A stretch of 64,000 nucleotides of DNA from JAIXUI01 sp943373175 (GCA_943373175.1 CALSBM010000003.1:1-64000); one strand, 5' to 3'. Positions 25,197-35,658 are shown, numbered from the stretch's first letter. Notes: a model not told the origin generated them from the sequence alone. Translations and numbers: made by a program.

Positions 25197-25664
25197 ATGA
25201 AAAGGTTAAAATTGAAATTCTCGATACTGGTAGTTTTAGTTATCGGTGTATTTACGGTTGCCAGTGGGCAAAAAACACGTCCCGGTTTATCGGATGCTTC
25301 TGCCGTACTCAAGGTGATGATGTTGCAGCAAAATGCGTGGAACAAAGGCAATCTTGAGGGTTTTATGGCAGGCTACTGGAAAAATGATTCATTACTTTTC
25401 ATCGGGAAAAGAGGGCCTTCTTACGGGTGGGAACCAGTGTTTAAGAATTACAAAAAATCCTATCCCGACGCCGAGGCTATGGGAACTCTGCAATTCCAAA
25501 AGCTTGACATCAGAATGCTTTCTCCACGAAATGCCTGGGTAATGGGACGCTGGGAACTTACCCGAAAGGACAAATCACTGGGCGGATGGTTTACCTTATT
25601 AGTTGAGAAAAAGGCCGGACAATGGGTTATTGTCGCAGATCATACCAGTTCCGATCCTGAGTAG
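25197..25664 (+). CDS. Secreted SnoaL/NTF2-like (DUF4440) protein
   Basis: 155-residue protein with a signal peptide (about 1-24) and an NTF2-like cone fold: VLKVMMLQQNAWNKGNLEGF is the usual first helix, followed by a conserved sheet and ending VIVADHTSS. Members are often small-ligand binding or enzymatic proteins; no catalytic residue can be assigned here. It converges on the M14 peptidase gene, the two stops being adjacent. Confidence 0.83.
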   Translation: MKRLKLKFSILVVLVIGVFTVASGQKTRPGLSDASAVLKVMMLQQNAWNKGNLEGFMAGYWKNDSLLFIGKRGPSYGWEPVFKNYKKSYPDAEAMGTLQFQKLDIRMLSPRNAWVMGRWELTRKDKSLGGWFTLLVEKKAGQWVIVADHTSSDPE

Positions 25665-27347
25665 TTATTGCTGTCCCATAATCCGACCCACCGGATACCG
25701 TAAATGGCTTGTTTCGTAATAAGGACTGTTGCGGTAAATCCATAAGAGTACTGCTTGTCCGTCTTTTCTTTTTTCTCTTCCGGGAGGAAATGCTTTTTGA
25801 AAAGCTGAATTCAATTCCGGGCGGCTTTTCAATAATTCAGCGGCCAGATCTTCAAACACATAATCCGAGAAATACTCCTTTTGTTGGAGTATTGCATCAA
25901 AGAAGTTCCAGTTGAAGTAACTATCGGTAGCTTGAGGTTCCAACAGATGCACCAACAATTTACCCAGTGGTTGTTGAACCGGAATAATCCAATCGCCGGG
26001 CTGTAACGTATAGCTATAAATACTATCCGACACTTTCACTTCCTTATGAAGGTAGTGTCCTTCATAAGGCCTGGTTCCGCTCTGATAGTCCAGAATCCGG
26101 TAAAAATTTAGGGTAATTAAGCTGTCCTTACGAACTTCTCGGTATCGGATGCCGTGGTCGTTTAATCGAACTCTCACTTTTTCCCAAGCTCTAGGAACGA
26201 TGTAAGCTTGAGGAACCCTTACTTCTGTTGTGGCAACAGCATAAGGATACCAAGGAATAAAACGTGCCCAAGGTTTATCCCTTTGGTAACGAAGCCGAGG
26301 ATAATCGCCAATAACACTTGGTTCATAAACCGATTCATATCCATGGAAGAAAATACTGTCGCGGCGTTTAAGGTCTTCTTTCCAGCCAACTACTTCCTTT
26401 TTCGGTACGGCATTCAGCCAAGAATCAGCTTTCCGAGCCAAGCGAATGACTTTGCTATATGCAGGTAACACCTGTAACAACGTATCTAAGAATGCTTGTT
26501 GAGCCAAAACTCGTTCTGGATAAGGTTTGAGCATGTGGGTTTCGGTTACAAACCCAATAGTTCCACGAAGTGCAGCATATCCGGTGGTAAAACGAGGCGA
26601 TTCTAGAAAAGCTGTAATTCCAGAATCAGGAACTTCTTTTATCGAATTCACATAAGGCACCATTTCCGAAATTCGGCGGTATAAATCCGGACATATTCTA
26701 TCATGGAGTACCTGTGCGAGTTGTCCACCGAGTTTATCCCTTTGTGTAGCAATGAGTGTCATAACTGCAGGATAGTCAGCACCATTGCTGGTGTGTGTGT
26801 CCACAAAAACATCGGGGTTAAAGCGTTGGAAAAGCCTTGCTAAAGTTCTTGCATTACGGCTGTCGGCTTTAATCATATCGCGGTTGAGGTCCAAATTCTG
26901 ACCGTTACCCCTGAATCCGTAAGCTTCCGGACCATTTTGGTTGGCCCTGGAAAAGGCATTACGATTCAACATGCCTTCTATATTATATACGGCAACTATA
27001 CAGACCTCCACACCCAATGAAGCAAACCGAGGGTCGGAAACCCATTGGTGCGCGAGCCGGGTACACGCATCTATGCCTTCCGGTTCACCTGGATGAATGC
27101 CATTCAACACCAACAGCCTTAAGGCATTCGGTTTTCTACTGGTGAGGCTAACTAAGGTTAAAGGAAGTCCGGCATCGGTTTCTCCAAATGACTCTATTTT
27201 TACCGTTTTCGGATGTTTTTGGGCTAATCCCTGATAGAATTGAAGCAACTGCCGGTAATCCGGCGATTGCTGCGTATTCCACTCAGTGATTTGAGCTGAA
27301 GCTAATGTTTCCACAAAAACTAAAAAGAGTATCCAAAGCCACTTCAT
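25665..27347 (-). CDS. M14-family zinc carboxypeptidase
   Basis: Exported metallopeptidase of 560 residues with a signal peptide (1-18). The zinc ligands are H85 and E88 in GIHPGEPEG, with the third His in FVDTHTSNGADY, and NLDLNRD is the substrate-binding segment. The general-base Glu is probably in GFVTETHM. The C-terminal 250 residues are a beta-rich region. It probably trims peptides in the periplasm or outside; specificity is unclear. Confidence 0.9.
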   Translation of the reverse strand: MKWLWILFLVFVETLASAQITEWNTQQSPDYRQLLQFYQGLAQKHPKTVKIESFGETDAGLPLTLVSLTSRKPNALRLLVLNGIHPGEPEGIDACTRLAHQWVSDPRFASLGVEVCIVAVYNIEGMLNRNAFSRANQNGPEAYGFRGNGQNLDLNRDMIKADSRNARTLARLFQRFNPDVFVDTHTSNGADYPAVMTLIATQRDKLGGQLAQVLHDRICPDLYRRISEMVPYVNSIKEVPDSGITAFLESPRFTTGYAALRGTIGFVTETHMLKPYPERVLAQQAFLDTLLQVLPAYSKVIRLARKADSWLNAVPKKEVVGWKEDLKRRDSIFFHGYESVYEPSVIGDYPRLRYQRDKPWARFIPWYPYAVATTEVRVPQAYIVPRAWEKVRVRLNDHGIRYREVRKDSLITLNFYRILDYQSGTRPYEGHYLHKEVKVSDSIYSYTLQPGDWIIPVQQPLGKLLVHLLEPQATDSYFNWNFFDAILQQKEYFSDYVFEDLAAELLKSRPELNSAFQKAFPPGREKRKDGQAVLLWIYRNSPYYETSHLRYPVGRIMGQQ

Positions 27348-27467
27348 GCCGAAAAATAAGAGTTGTGAACCAGCCTTTTGGCCAGAAGGAGCTTAATTAC
27401 GTTAATATCAACACGCTAAAAACGAAAAACCAAGCGTACTTCGTTGTTTTGTATCTTTCCCCTTCAA

Positions 27468-28214
27468 ATGAAACGCCTCGGTTTTAGTCTTTTACTCATG
27501 TTGGTTTCGGTGTTGAATGCCAATGCACAACTGGAATTGGAGAACAATGAGGTAGAGACCATGCTGCCACAAGGGATTGCAGGCGGAATTGGCATTCACA
27601 ACACCGGTTGGTATGTTGGAGCACGTTATTTACTCAGTAAGGACGGTGATACCGACTGGCTTATGGAGTTCGATTTTTCGAGGAATAAGCACCCAAAGGA
27701 GTTTAGAAACCCCAATACAGCCTACATCAATTCCCGACCATTTGTATTCGGAAAGCTCAACGATTTTTTCAATGTTCGGCTTGGCGGAGGCCAAATCCGA
27801 ACTTTGTTTGACCGTTCGGAAAAGAATGGAGTAGAAATTCGGTGGAATTATTCCGGAGGGCTAAGCATGGCACTGCTCAAGCCTGTTTACTTAGATTTCA
27901 TTTACTCCAATCCGGGAGATCCGGGAGCGGATGTACGTTCAGAAAGAGCTACATACGAAAAGTTCTTTACCGGCCAGATTTACGGAGCCTCCGATTTTTC
28001 AAACGGGCTTAGCCAGATTGCTTTTCAACCAGGAGCTTATCTTAAGACAGGAATGATCTTCGATTTTGCCTCTTTTAACGACGATATTCGATTTCTTGAA
28101 TGCGGTGTAACGGTGGACGGTTATTTCAAACCGGTAGAAATCATGGCAATAGAGTCAAACAGTTCGATATTTGTGTCGTTTTATGTAGGGCTTCACTTCG
28201 GTGGGCGCTGGTAA
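27468..28214 (+). CDS. Outer-membrane beta-barrel protein (conserved hypothetical)
   Basis: 248-residue exported protein. Signal peptide ends near NANAQ; the rest alternates short amphipathic strands and loops, ending in FYVGLHFGGRW, whose aromatic last residue is typical of outer-membrane barrels. Function unknown. ATG 27468 is chosen over the upstream in-frame start at 27444, because the signal peptide then begins normally (MKRLGFSLLL). It is followed seven bases later by lipA, an arrangement suggesting co-transcription. Confidence 0.75.
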   Translation: MKRLGFSLLLMLVSVLNANAQLELENNEVETMLPQGIAGGIGIHNTGWYVGARYLLSKDGDTDWLMEFDFSRNKHPKEFRNPNTAYINSRPFVFGKLNDFFNVRLGGGQIRTLFDRSEKNGVEIRWNYSGGLSMALLKPVYLDFIYSNPGDPGADVRSERATYEKFFTGQIYGASDFSNGLSQIAFQPGAYLKTGMIFDFASFNDDIRFLECGVTVDGYFKPVEIMAIESNSSIFVSFYVGLHFGGRW

Positions 28215-28220
28215 TTTATC

Positions 28221-29090
28221 ATGCAAGACATCTCCAACCCAACTTCTGAAGTTCGCCGCAAAAAGCCTGAATGGCTGCGGGTGAAACTTCCCACAGGAAA
28301 AGAATACCTGAGTGTTCGCAAAATTGTGGACGATCATAAACTTCACACCATTTGCGAAAGCGGAAATTGTCCTAATATGGGCGAATGCTGGGGTGCTGGA
28401 ACCGCCACTTTTATGATTCTTGGCAACGTTTGTACCCGTGGTTGTTCCTTTTGTGCCGTTGCTACTGGCCGGCCTACAGAACTAGACCTCGATGAACCGT
28501 TCCGCGTTGCTGAAGCCGTGAAGCTGATGGGGGTAAAACACTGCGTTATTACTTCTGTCAACCGCGATGAACTTAAGGATAAAGGAGCTTCAGTTTGGGC
28601 GGCTACTATTCGGGAAGTGAAAAGGCTGAGTCCAACCACAACCATCGAAACCTTGATTCCGGATGTTAAAGGCGATTGGGACGCACTCGAAATGATTTGC
28701 AGAGAGCGCCCAGAGGTAATCTCGCACAACATGGAAACCGTGAAGCGATTGTATCGAAAAGTTCGTCCTCAGGCGCGCTATGAACGTAGCTTAGAGCAGA
28801 TTCAGCGCATAAAGAACATGGGGTTGAGAACCAAATCGGGCATTATGCTTGGTCTTGGAGAAACCGAAGCCGAAGTCCTTGAAGCGATGGACGATTTGCT
28901 CGCTCATGGTTTGGATGTGTTAACGTTGGGCCAATACCTTCAGCCAACTAAACTTCATTTAGAGGTAGAACGCTTCATTACACCGGATGAGTTTGCTTTC
29001 TACAAAAAAGTAGGGTTAGAAAAAGGCTTTAAGTATGTGGAAAGTGGGCCGTTGGTTCGTTCCTCCTACCACGCTGAACGCCACATTTGA
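28221..29090 (+). CDS. lipA: Lipoyl synthase
   Basis: Radical SAM enzyme that inserts two sulfur atoms into protein-bound octanoyl groups to make lipoate for 2-oxoacid dehydrogenases and the glycine cleavage system. The auxiliary cluster cysteines are C45, C50 and C56 (CESGNC...GECW). The radical SAM cluster is C71, C75, C78 (CTRGCSFC). The C-terminal GPLVRSSYHA is the family's signature end. The 289-residue length is normal. Confidence 0.97.
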   Translation: MQDISNPTSEVRRKKPEWLRVKLPTGKEYLSVRKIVDDHKLHTICESGNCPNMGECWGAGTATFMILGNVCTRGCSFCAVATGRPTELDLDEPFRVAEAVKLMGVKHCVITSVNRDELKDKGASVWAATIREVKRLSPTTTIETLIPDVKGDWDALEMICRERPEVISHNMETVKRLYRKVRPQARYERSLEQIQRIKNMGLRTKSGIMLGLGETEAEVLEAMDDLLAHGLDVLTLGQYLQPTKLHLEVERFITPDEFAFYKKVGLEKGFKYVESGPLVRSSYHAERHI

Positions 29091-29188
29091 GTTAACAGTA
29101 CTTTCTGCCAGCATTGGCAGAGCACCATCTGTGGCGTGAATCTTGGCCAAGGAGAGCGAATAAATGGCTATTTTCGCCTCTAGTTTTT

Positions 29189-32100
29189 ATGCTTGACATC
29201 ATTTCCAAGTCGATATCCAAACTTTTCGGCTCTAAATCCGACCGCGATATCAAAACCCTGTGGCCTATTGTGGCGCAGGTTAATGCTGAATTTGCCAAAC
29301 TGGCAGGCTTGTCGAACGATGAGCTGCGAGGACGCACCCAGGATTTTCGTACACGCATTCATGCTGGCTTACAGTCTCTGACCAATCAAATAGAGCAACT
29401 CAAACAAGAAGCAGATGCGCTTCCAATGGAAGAGATTCTCCGCAAGACCAGCCTCTTTGACCAGGTTGATCAACTCATTAAAGACCGCGACCGTAAACTG
29501 GAAGAAATTCTTCAAGAGTTATTACCGGAAGCCTTTGCGGTAGTGAAAGAAACAGCCCGCAGGTTCAAAGAAAATCCTGAGTTGGAAGTTTCGGCTTCAG
29601 AACTTGACAGGGAACTGGCTGTACGAAAGAAACATATCCGCCTTGAAGGCGAAAAGGCATTCTGGGCTAACACTTGGGAAGCGGCTGGAAATATGGTTCA
29701 ATGGGACATGATTCATTACGATGTTCAGCTCATTGGGGGAATGGTGCTTCACTCAGGAAAGATTTCAGAAATGGCTACTGGTGAAGGGAAAACCCTAGTG
29801 GCCACCCTGCCGGCTTACCTCAATGCTCTTTCAGGATACGGGGTACACATTGTAACAGTAAACGATTACTTAGCACGACGCGACAGCGAGTGGATGGGGC
29901 CATTGTTTGAGTTTCATGGCATCACCATCGACTGTATCGACCGCCATCAGCCGAACAGCCCCGCACGCAGAAAGGCGTACCAGGCCGATATCACGTATGG
30001 TACTAACAACGAGTTTGGCTTCGACTACCTCCGCGACAACATGGCCAGAGGGGCTGAAGAACTCGTTCAGCGTAAACACCACTACGCTATGGTGGATGAG
30101 GTGGACTCCGTTCTCATCGACGATGCCAGAACTCCGCTCATTATTTCCGGTCCGGTTCCGAGAGGCGACGAACATGAGTTCTTCCAGATGAAACCACGCA
30201 TTGAGCGTTTGGTGGAACTCCAAAAACGCTACGTTAATACAGCTCTCGCCGATGCCAAAAAGCTATTTTCAGAAGGCAAAAACGAGGAGGCCGGATTACT
30301 CATTCTTCGTTGTTACCGTGCGCTTCCCAAAAGCAAAGCCCTAATCAAATTCCTCAGTGAAGGTGGGGTTAAAGCACTTCTCCTTAAGACAGAAGGGCAC
30401 TACCTCCAAGATCAGTCTAAGGAAATGCACAAGGTGGATGAAGCACTTTACTTCGTTATTGATGAGAAAAACAACAGCATTGAACTGACTGAAAAAGGAA
30501 TCGAACAGATAACCACTTCAGGAGAAGATGCTTCCTTCTTCATTCTACCTGATGTTGGGGCTGAAATGGCTGAAGTAGAAAAGATGGAAGGAACTGCTGA
30601 AGAAAAACTGGCTCGAAAAGAACAAGTTCTCAGCGATTTCTCGATTAAATCAGAACTCATTCACACCCTCAACCAATTGCTTAAAGCCTATACCTTGTTT
30701 GAACGCGATATTGAATACATCGTAGATCAGAATAAGATTAAAATAGTCGATGAGCAAACCGGTCGTGTTCTCGACGGACGCCGATATTCCGATGGACTCC
30801 ACCAGGCAATTGAAGCTAAGGAGAATGTGAAAATTGAAGCTGCAACGCAGACTTTCGCAACGATTACGCTCCAGAACTTCTTCCGGATGTATCATAAGTT
30901 AGCCGGTATGACCGGTACTGCTGAAACAGAAGCTGGAGAATTCTGGGAAATCTACAAATTAGATGTGGTTGTTATTCCCACCAATAGATCCATTACTCGT
31001 AAAGATATGGACGACAAGGTGTTCAAAACCACCAGGGAAAAGTACAACGCTGTAATCGAGGAAATTGAACGAATGGTTAATGCCGGACGGCCTGTTCTGG
31101 TGGGAACTACATCTGTCGAGATTTCCGAGCTTCTCAGCAGGATGCTTCAGCTTCGCAAGATTCGCCATAATGTGTTGAATGCCAAGTTGCACCAACGCGA
31201 GGCCGAGATTGTTGCAGAAGCCGGCCAAGCCGGAACGGTTACCATTGCGACCAACATGGCCGGACGTGGTACCGACATTAAGCTTGGACCCGGTGTGAAA
31301 GAAGCGGGCGGTCTTGCCATTATTGGTACTGAACGCCATGAATCTCGGCGTGTTGACCGCCAGCTCCGCGGTCGTGCCGGACGCCAGGGAGACCCCGGAG
31401 GTTCGTTGTTCTTCGTTTCGCTGGAAGATAACCTCATGCGCCTCTTTGGCTCCGAACGAATTGCCGGTCTCATGGATCGCTTTGGATACAAGGAAGGCGA
31501 AGTCATTGAGCACTCTATGATTACCAAATCCATTGAGCGTGCTCAGAAAAAGGTAGAAGAAAATAACTTCGGAATCCGGAAACGTTTGCTTGAATACGAC
31601 GACGTAATGAACTCCCAGCGTGAAGTTATCTACAAGCGCCGCCGTCATGCTTTGTTTGGTGATCGCCTCAGCATCGACATTGACAATATGTTCGCCGATG
31701 TGTCTTCTTTACTTGTTGAAAGGCACAAGGAAACTAAGGACTTCGCAGAATTTGGTCTAGATGTTATCCGCCTATTCGCTATGCAAACAGCCATCACTGC
31801 CCAAGAATTTGAAAGCAACAAATCCGATGTTCTCGCGAATAAATTATATGAAGAAGCGATAGCCGCTTACCGATTGAAAAACGAACGAATAAAGGATATG
31901 GCATTCCCAATCCTTCAGCAGATGTACCAGCAACAAGGGCAGCAAATCAACCAAGTGGCCATTCCGTTCGTAATGGGTAATCGGGAAATGCACCTCAACA
32001 TACAGTTAACGCATGCCATCAGCGAATCAGGTCGCAACATTATCTCTGAATTTGAAAAAGGGGTTGTTCTTAACCTGATTGATGACGAGTGGAAAGAACA

Positions 32101-32518
32101 TCTTCGCGAGATGGACGACCTCAAGCAAAGTGTTCAGAATGCGATTTACGAACAAAAAGACCCCTTGTTGGTGTATAAATTCGAGGCATTTGAGTTATTC
32201 AAGAAAATGCTCGATCGCCTTAGCATGGACACCGCCGGAATGCTGGCCAAAGGGCACATCCCGATAGCCGAAGCGGAAGAAGTAAAAGAAGCGATTCCTG
32301 AACTTCCGAAACAGCCACAGTATCAGACCAGCCATCCACAATATACTTCCAGTAACACTGCTGAGGTACCGTTAAACTATAACAACGCCCCAGAAGAAGG
32401 GCCACGTCCTCAGGCGCCAATAAGAGTCGGGCCTAAAATTGGACGCAATGACCCGTGTCCTTGCGGAAGCGGAAAGAAGTTTAAAAACTGCCACGGCAAA
32501 GACGGAGACTTCGCTTAA
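29189..32518 (+). CDS. secA: Preprotein translocase ATPase SecA
   Basis: Motor ATPase that drives unfolded preproteins through SecYEG. Walker A is visible in ATGEGKTLVA and motif VI in GRAGRQGDPG; MAGRGTDIKLG is the conserved nucleotide-binding segment. The C-terminal zinc domain CPCGSGKKFKNCH binds SecB or ribosomes. At 1109 residues it is longer than the E. coli protein, with an extra helical insert in the first ATPase domain (about residues 350-480), as usual in Bacteroidota. The frame is open to a TTG at 29114, but ATG 29189 (MLDIISKSISKLFG) fits the family. Its stop overlaps deoC (TAATG). Confidence 0.97.
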   Translation: MLDIISKSISKLFGSKSDRDIKTLWPIVAQVNAEFAKLAGLSNDELRGRTQDFRTRIHAGLQSLTNQIEQLKQEADALPMEEILRKTSLFDQVDQLIKDRDRKLEEILQELLPEAFAVVKETARRFKENPELEVSASELDRELAVRKKHIRLEGEKAFWANTWEAAGNMVQWDMIHYDVQLIGGMVLHSGKISEMATGEGKTLVATLPAYLNALSGYGVHIVTVNDYLARRDSEWMGPLFEFHGITIDCIDRHQPNSPARRKAYQADITYGTNNEFGFDYLRDNMARGAEELVQRKHHYAMVDEVDSVLIDDARTPLIISGPVPRGDEHEFFQMKPRIERLVELQKRYVNTALADAKKLFSEGKNEEAGLLILRCYRALPKSKALIKFLSEGGVKALLLKTEGHYLQDQSKEMHKVDEALYFVIDEKNNSIELTEKGIEQITTSGEDASFFILPDVGAEMAEVEKMEGTAEEKLARKEQVLSDFSIKSELIHTLNQLLKAYTLFERDIEYIVDQNKIKIVDEQTGRVLDGRRYSDGLHQAIEAKENVKIEAATQTFATITLQNFFRMYHKLAGMTGTAETEAGEFWEIYKLDVVVIPTNRSITRKDMDDKVFKTTREKYNAVIEEIERMVNAGRPVLVGTTSVEISELLSRMLQLRKIRHNVLNAKLHQREAEIVAEAGQAGTVTIATNMAGRGTDIKLGPGVKEAGGLAIIGTERHESRRVDRQLRGRAGRQGDPGGSLFFVSLEDNLMRLFGSERIAGLMDRFGYKEGEVIEHSMITKSIERAQKKVEENNFGIRKRLLEYDDVMNSQREVIYKRRRHALFGDRLSIDIDNMFADVSSLLVERHKETKDFAEFGLDVIRLFAMQTAITAQEFESNKSDVLANKLYEEAIAAYRLKNERIKDMAFPILQQMYQQQGQQINQVAIPFVMGNREMHLNIQLTHAISESGRNIISEFEKGVVLNLIDDEWKEHLREMDDLKQSVQNAIYEQKDPLLVYKFEAFELFKKMLDRLSMDTAGMLAKGHIPIAEAEEVKEAIPELPKQPQYQTSHPQYTSSNTAEVPLNYNNAPEEGPRPQAPIRVGPKIGRNDPCPCGSGKKFKNCHGKDGDFA

Positions 32519-33162
32519 TGGATATCGCTTCCTATATAGACCATACGGGACTAAGCCCAACCCTGCATAAGGAAGCGGTGCGTATTATGTGCGACGAAGC
32601 CTTAGAGCATGGTTTTGCAAGTGTCTGCATTCCACCCTACTTCGTGAAAAATGCCATGAAGTATTTAGACGGCAGGCGATTGAAAATCAGTACAGTAGTA
32701 GGATTTCCTCTCGGTTTTGCGGCCACCTTTGCTAAGATGGATGAAATTAAGAAGGTAGTGGACGACGGCGCATCAGAAATTGATGCTGTTATTAATCTTT
32801 CCGCACTAACTGAGCATGATTACGTTTACCTCAAGAATGAAATTGACAGCCTCACGCAGATTACTCATCTGCATGGTAAGCAAATCAAAATCATTCTGGA
32901 AACAGCTTTGCTTAATGGCGATCAGCTTGAAAGACTTTGCGCTTTATGCGCTCAATCCGGAGTTGACTTCGTGAAAACTTCAACTGGTTATGCCGGCGGA
33001 GCCACTCCCGATGTTGTAAGGCAAATGCGCAGTTTACTTCCACCCGAAATAAAAATTAAAGCTTCAGGAGGAATAAAAACCCGCCAACAAGCTCTGGCAC
33101 TGATTGATGCAGGAGCTGACAGGCTTGGCACTTCCTCCGCTTTTGCTATACTTGAATTATGA
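32518..33162 (+). CDS. deoC: Deoxyribose-phosphate aldolase
   Basis: Cleaves 2-deoxyribose-5-phosphate to glyceraldehyde-3-phosphate and acetaldehyde in deoxynucleoside catabolism. The Schiff-base lysine is in FVKTSTGY, and the second conserved lysine in KASGGIK. At 214 residues it is a normal bacterial DeoC. The ATG shares one base with the secA stop and the deoC stop overlaps the next ATG by four bases, so secA, deoC and the SPOR gene are translationally coupled. Confidence 0.95.
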   Translation: MDIASYIDHTGLSPTLHKEAVRIMCDEALEHGFASVCIPPYFVKNAMKYLDGRRLKISTVVGFPLGFAATFAKMDEIKKVVDDGASEIDAVINLSALTEHDYVYLKNEIDSLTQITHLHGKQIKIILETALLNGDQLERLCALCAQSGVDFVKTSTGYAGGATPDVVRQMRSLLPPEIKIKASGGIKTRQQALALIDAGADRLGTSSAFAILEL

Positions 33163-33596
33163 AAAAGCAATTGTTTTTCTTTTTCCTCCTCGTTTTGGGC
33201 TTTTCAGCAAGCGCACAGACCGTTTCACCTGACACAACTTCGGTGGACTCAAGCGTCATTAAGCGTCAGCAAATGATATTGAAATACAAGGAGCGATTGA
33301 AAAACAGCACTCGTAAAGGGTTTCGTATCCAAGTTTTTTCCGGCAATCAGCGAGCCCAAGCCATGAAAATCAGGACGGAAATTCTATCGCTTTATCCTGA
33401 CACACGGGTGTATCTGATTTACAAACAGCCTACTTTTCGGGTTCGTGTTGGTGATTTCCTTACACGAGACGAAGCCAGTATCTGGTTGTTAAATCTACAG
33501 AAAACCTACAAGGCCGCATTCATCGTTCCGGATAATATTCAAATACCTCAAGAAGGGGAGTCGAATGCAGACAGCATCAAGAATGTCCGTCCTTGA
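33159..33596 (+). CDS. SPOR-domain protein, exported
   Basis: 145-residue protein with a signal peptide (1-20) and one SPOR domain (about residues 55-130; FRIQVFSGNQRAQAM and YKQPTFRVRVGDF). SPOR domains bind denuded septal peptidoglycan, so a role at the division site or cell wall is likely. ATGA overlap with deoC. It overlaps the following peptidase gene by about 14 bases. Confidence 0.87.
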   Translation: MKKQLFFFFLLVLGFSASAQTVSPDTTSVDSSVIKRQQMILKYKERLKNSTRKGFRIQVFSGNQRAQAMKIRTEILSLYPDTRVYLIYKQPTFRVRVGDFLTRDEASIWLLNLQKTYKAAFIVPDNIQIPQEGESNADSIKNVRP

Positions 33597-34758
33597 ACGA
33601 GTAAAACAGCGCGCTGAAGCACTTCATCCTGAGCTTGTCCGCCTCAGGCATCACCTTCACCAACATCCGGAACTTTCGTTTCAAGAGCATCAGACTATGG
33701 CTTTCGTGAGCCGTTGTTTGGAGTCATGGAGCATTGAACATCAAACCGGAATTGCAGATACAGGTATAATTGCAACAATCCGAGGTGGCTTGAACGGGCC
33801 TACTCGCGCGCTCAGGGCCGATATGGACGCACTGCCCATCGACGAAGCCAACTTCGACAAGCCATATCGTTCCTTGAATCCGGGAGTGATGCACGCCTGC
33901 GGCCATGATGTTCATACCACGTGTTTGCTTGGAGCTGCCAAAATCCTGCATGAGGAACGTGCCAACATTCGAGGTGATATCCGCCTGATTTTCCAACCTG
34001 GCGAAGAGCGTCTCCCCGGAGGTGCTACCCTGATGATAAATGCCGGAGCATTGAAAAATCCGGTACCGGAATACATCATTGGCCAACATGTCATGCCACA
34101 ACTTCCCGTAGGGAAACTTGGTTTCCGCTCCGGCATGTACATGGCTTCTGCAGATGAAATTACCATGACGGTTACCGGTAAAGGCGGCCATGCCGCAGTG
34201 CCTCATCACAACATCGACACGGTTGCCATCACTTGCCAGATAATTGTAGCCTTGCAGCAGGTGGTGAGCAGGTACGCCAATCCTGCCATTCCCACTGTCT
34301 TGTCTTTCGGAAGAATTGACGCTCCCGGAACATTTAACGTAATCCCGGATACGGTTAAAGTGTTGGGGACCTTTCGCGCGATGAACGAAGCCTGGCGAAA
34401 AGAAGCCCATCAGCGCATGAGGTCGATGGCCGAAGCCATTGCTTCCTCTATGGGCGCTCAGTGCGACTTCTTCATCAACGTGGGATATCCATTTTTGGAG
34501 AACGATTCGGAAGTGACCATGCGCCTTCGTGAGCTCGCCGTGGAATATGTCGGAGAAGAACAAGTGGTGGACTTGGATTTATGGATGGCTGCGGAAGACT
34601 TTGCGTGGTACACCCGCGAGATTCCCGGCTCTTTTTATCGCCTCGGCGTTAGGAATGAAGCGAAAGGCATCATCCATTCCGTGCACACTCCCGGTTTTGA
34701 TATTGACGAAGCCGCTTTATCCCTTGGCGCCGGTTTCATGGCCTGGACGATGCTGTAA
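33583..34758 (+). CDS. M20-family amidohydrolase (N-acyl-amino-acid hydrolase type)
   Basis: Cytosolic binuclear metallohydrolase of 391 residues that removes acyl groups from amino acids or peptides. Metal ligand motifs: HACGHDVHTT, GEERLPGG and a C-terminal HSVHTPGF; a central dimerisation domain begins near VTGKGGHAA. ATG 33583 (MSVLERVKQ) gives the natural N-terminus; 33565 would overlap the SPOR gene further. Last gene of the secA-deoC-SPOR run. Confidence 0.92.
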   Translation: MSVLERVKQRAEALHPELVRLRHHLHQHPELSFQEHQTMAFVSRCLESWSIEHQTGIADTGIIATIRGGLNGPTRALRADMDALPIDEANFDKPYRSLNPGVMHACGHDVHTTCLLGAAKILHEERANIRGDIRLIFQPGEERLPGGATLMINAGALKNPVPEYIIGQHVMPQLPVGKLGFRSGMYMASADEITMTVTGKGGHAAVPHHNIDTVAITCQIIVALQQVVSRYANPAIPTVLSFGRIDAPGTFNVIPDTVKVLGTFRAMNEAWRKEAHQRMRSMAEAIASSMGAQCDFFINVGYPFLENDSEVTMRLRELAVEYVGEEQVVDLDLWMAAEDFAWYTREIPGSFYRLGVRNEAKGIIHSVHTPGFDIDEAALSLGAGFMAWTML

Positions 34759-35019
34759 CCGAAAGGCATCCCCTTCGGTAGGCTACAATCTTAATATTTT
34801 ATCAAGATTTGGATCGAAATCGATTTATTGATCCTACCAAGGATCATGTAGGGTTTGACTTCTTTCCTAGAACTTCTTTAATTACAACCTTGGGATGCTG
34901 GTTTTGTTAAAAAGCTGATGGTTAATTACGCTGTTTTACGATTAACTATTCTCCCCGGATTATGGCATTTTGCTAAAAATTGGATAAAGAGAATCCGGAA
35001 AAAGGTTTACATTCAATTC

Positions 35020-35658
35020 ATGTGTTATCATACGGAAGTTACCACCGATGTAAAACGGTTGGAAGCCAAGATGAAAGCGGTAGCATTAGAAGCTGAAAAG
35101 CATAAGATTGGCCGTTTCACCGGGTTTTCGCATCCATTTTTGCCGGTTATTCTACAAGGAAATTCCTTGCAAATCCGGCATTTTCAATGGGGTTTGTTGC
35201 CAGAATGGGTCAAAGATTTTGCTGCAGCGAAGAAGCTATCCGACCAAACGCTGAATGCAGTTGCTGAAACTCTTCAGGAAAAGCCTTCTTTTAAAGGAAG
35301 TGTGGATCAGCGACGCTGCCTGATTTTGGTCGATTCTTTCTTGGAATGGCGTCATTCCGATTCAGGAAAACAAGGCTACCGGATGAAACTGACGGCTGAC
35401 AATTCACCGGTACGTGCTTTGGGCGGATTATGGTCGTTTTGGAAAGAGCCTGTAACCGGAACCCCTTTCAATACGTTCACCATCATTACTACCGAAGCCA
35501 ATGAAGAGATGGCCTGGGTACACAACACGAAGAAACGGATGCCCTTGGTTCTTGAGGAAAGCCAATTCAGCATCTGGCTTTCTGGGGTTCACTACCGTGA
35601 AGTACAACCGCTAGTTCGTCCTTTACCCGATGGTAGCTTGCTGCCGGAGGCGGTGTGA
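35020..35658 (+). CDS. SRAP-domain (SOS-response-associated peptidase / HMCES family) protein
   Basis: Forms a covalent thiazolidine link with abasic sites in single-stranded DNA and protects them. The catalytic residues are visible: Cys2 in MCYHTEV, Asn in LNAVAETL, Glu in SFLEW and His in AWVHNTKKRMP. The open frame extends upstream to 34918, but ATG 35020 is required to place Cys at position 2, which is exposed after Met removal. The 212-residue length is typical. Confidence 0.93.
   Translation: MCYHTEVTTDVKRLEAKMKAVALEAEKHKIGRFTGFSHPFLPVILQGNSLQIRHFQWGLLPEWVKDFAAAKKLSDQTLNAVAETLQEKPSFKGSVDQRRCLILVDSFLEWRHSDSGKQGYRMKLTADNSPVRALGGLWSFWKEPVTGTPFNTFTIITTEANEEMAWVHNTKKRMPLVLEESQFSIWLSGVHYREVQPLVRPLPDGSLLPEAV

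Noticed and set aside
34758..34779. Terminator after the M20 peptidase gene
   Set aside because: ACCGAA/TTCGGT forms only six pairs and no T run follows.
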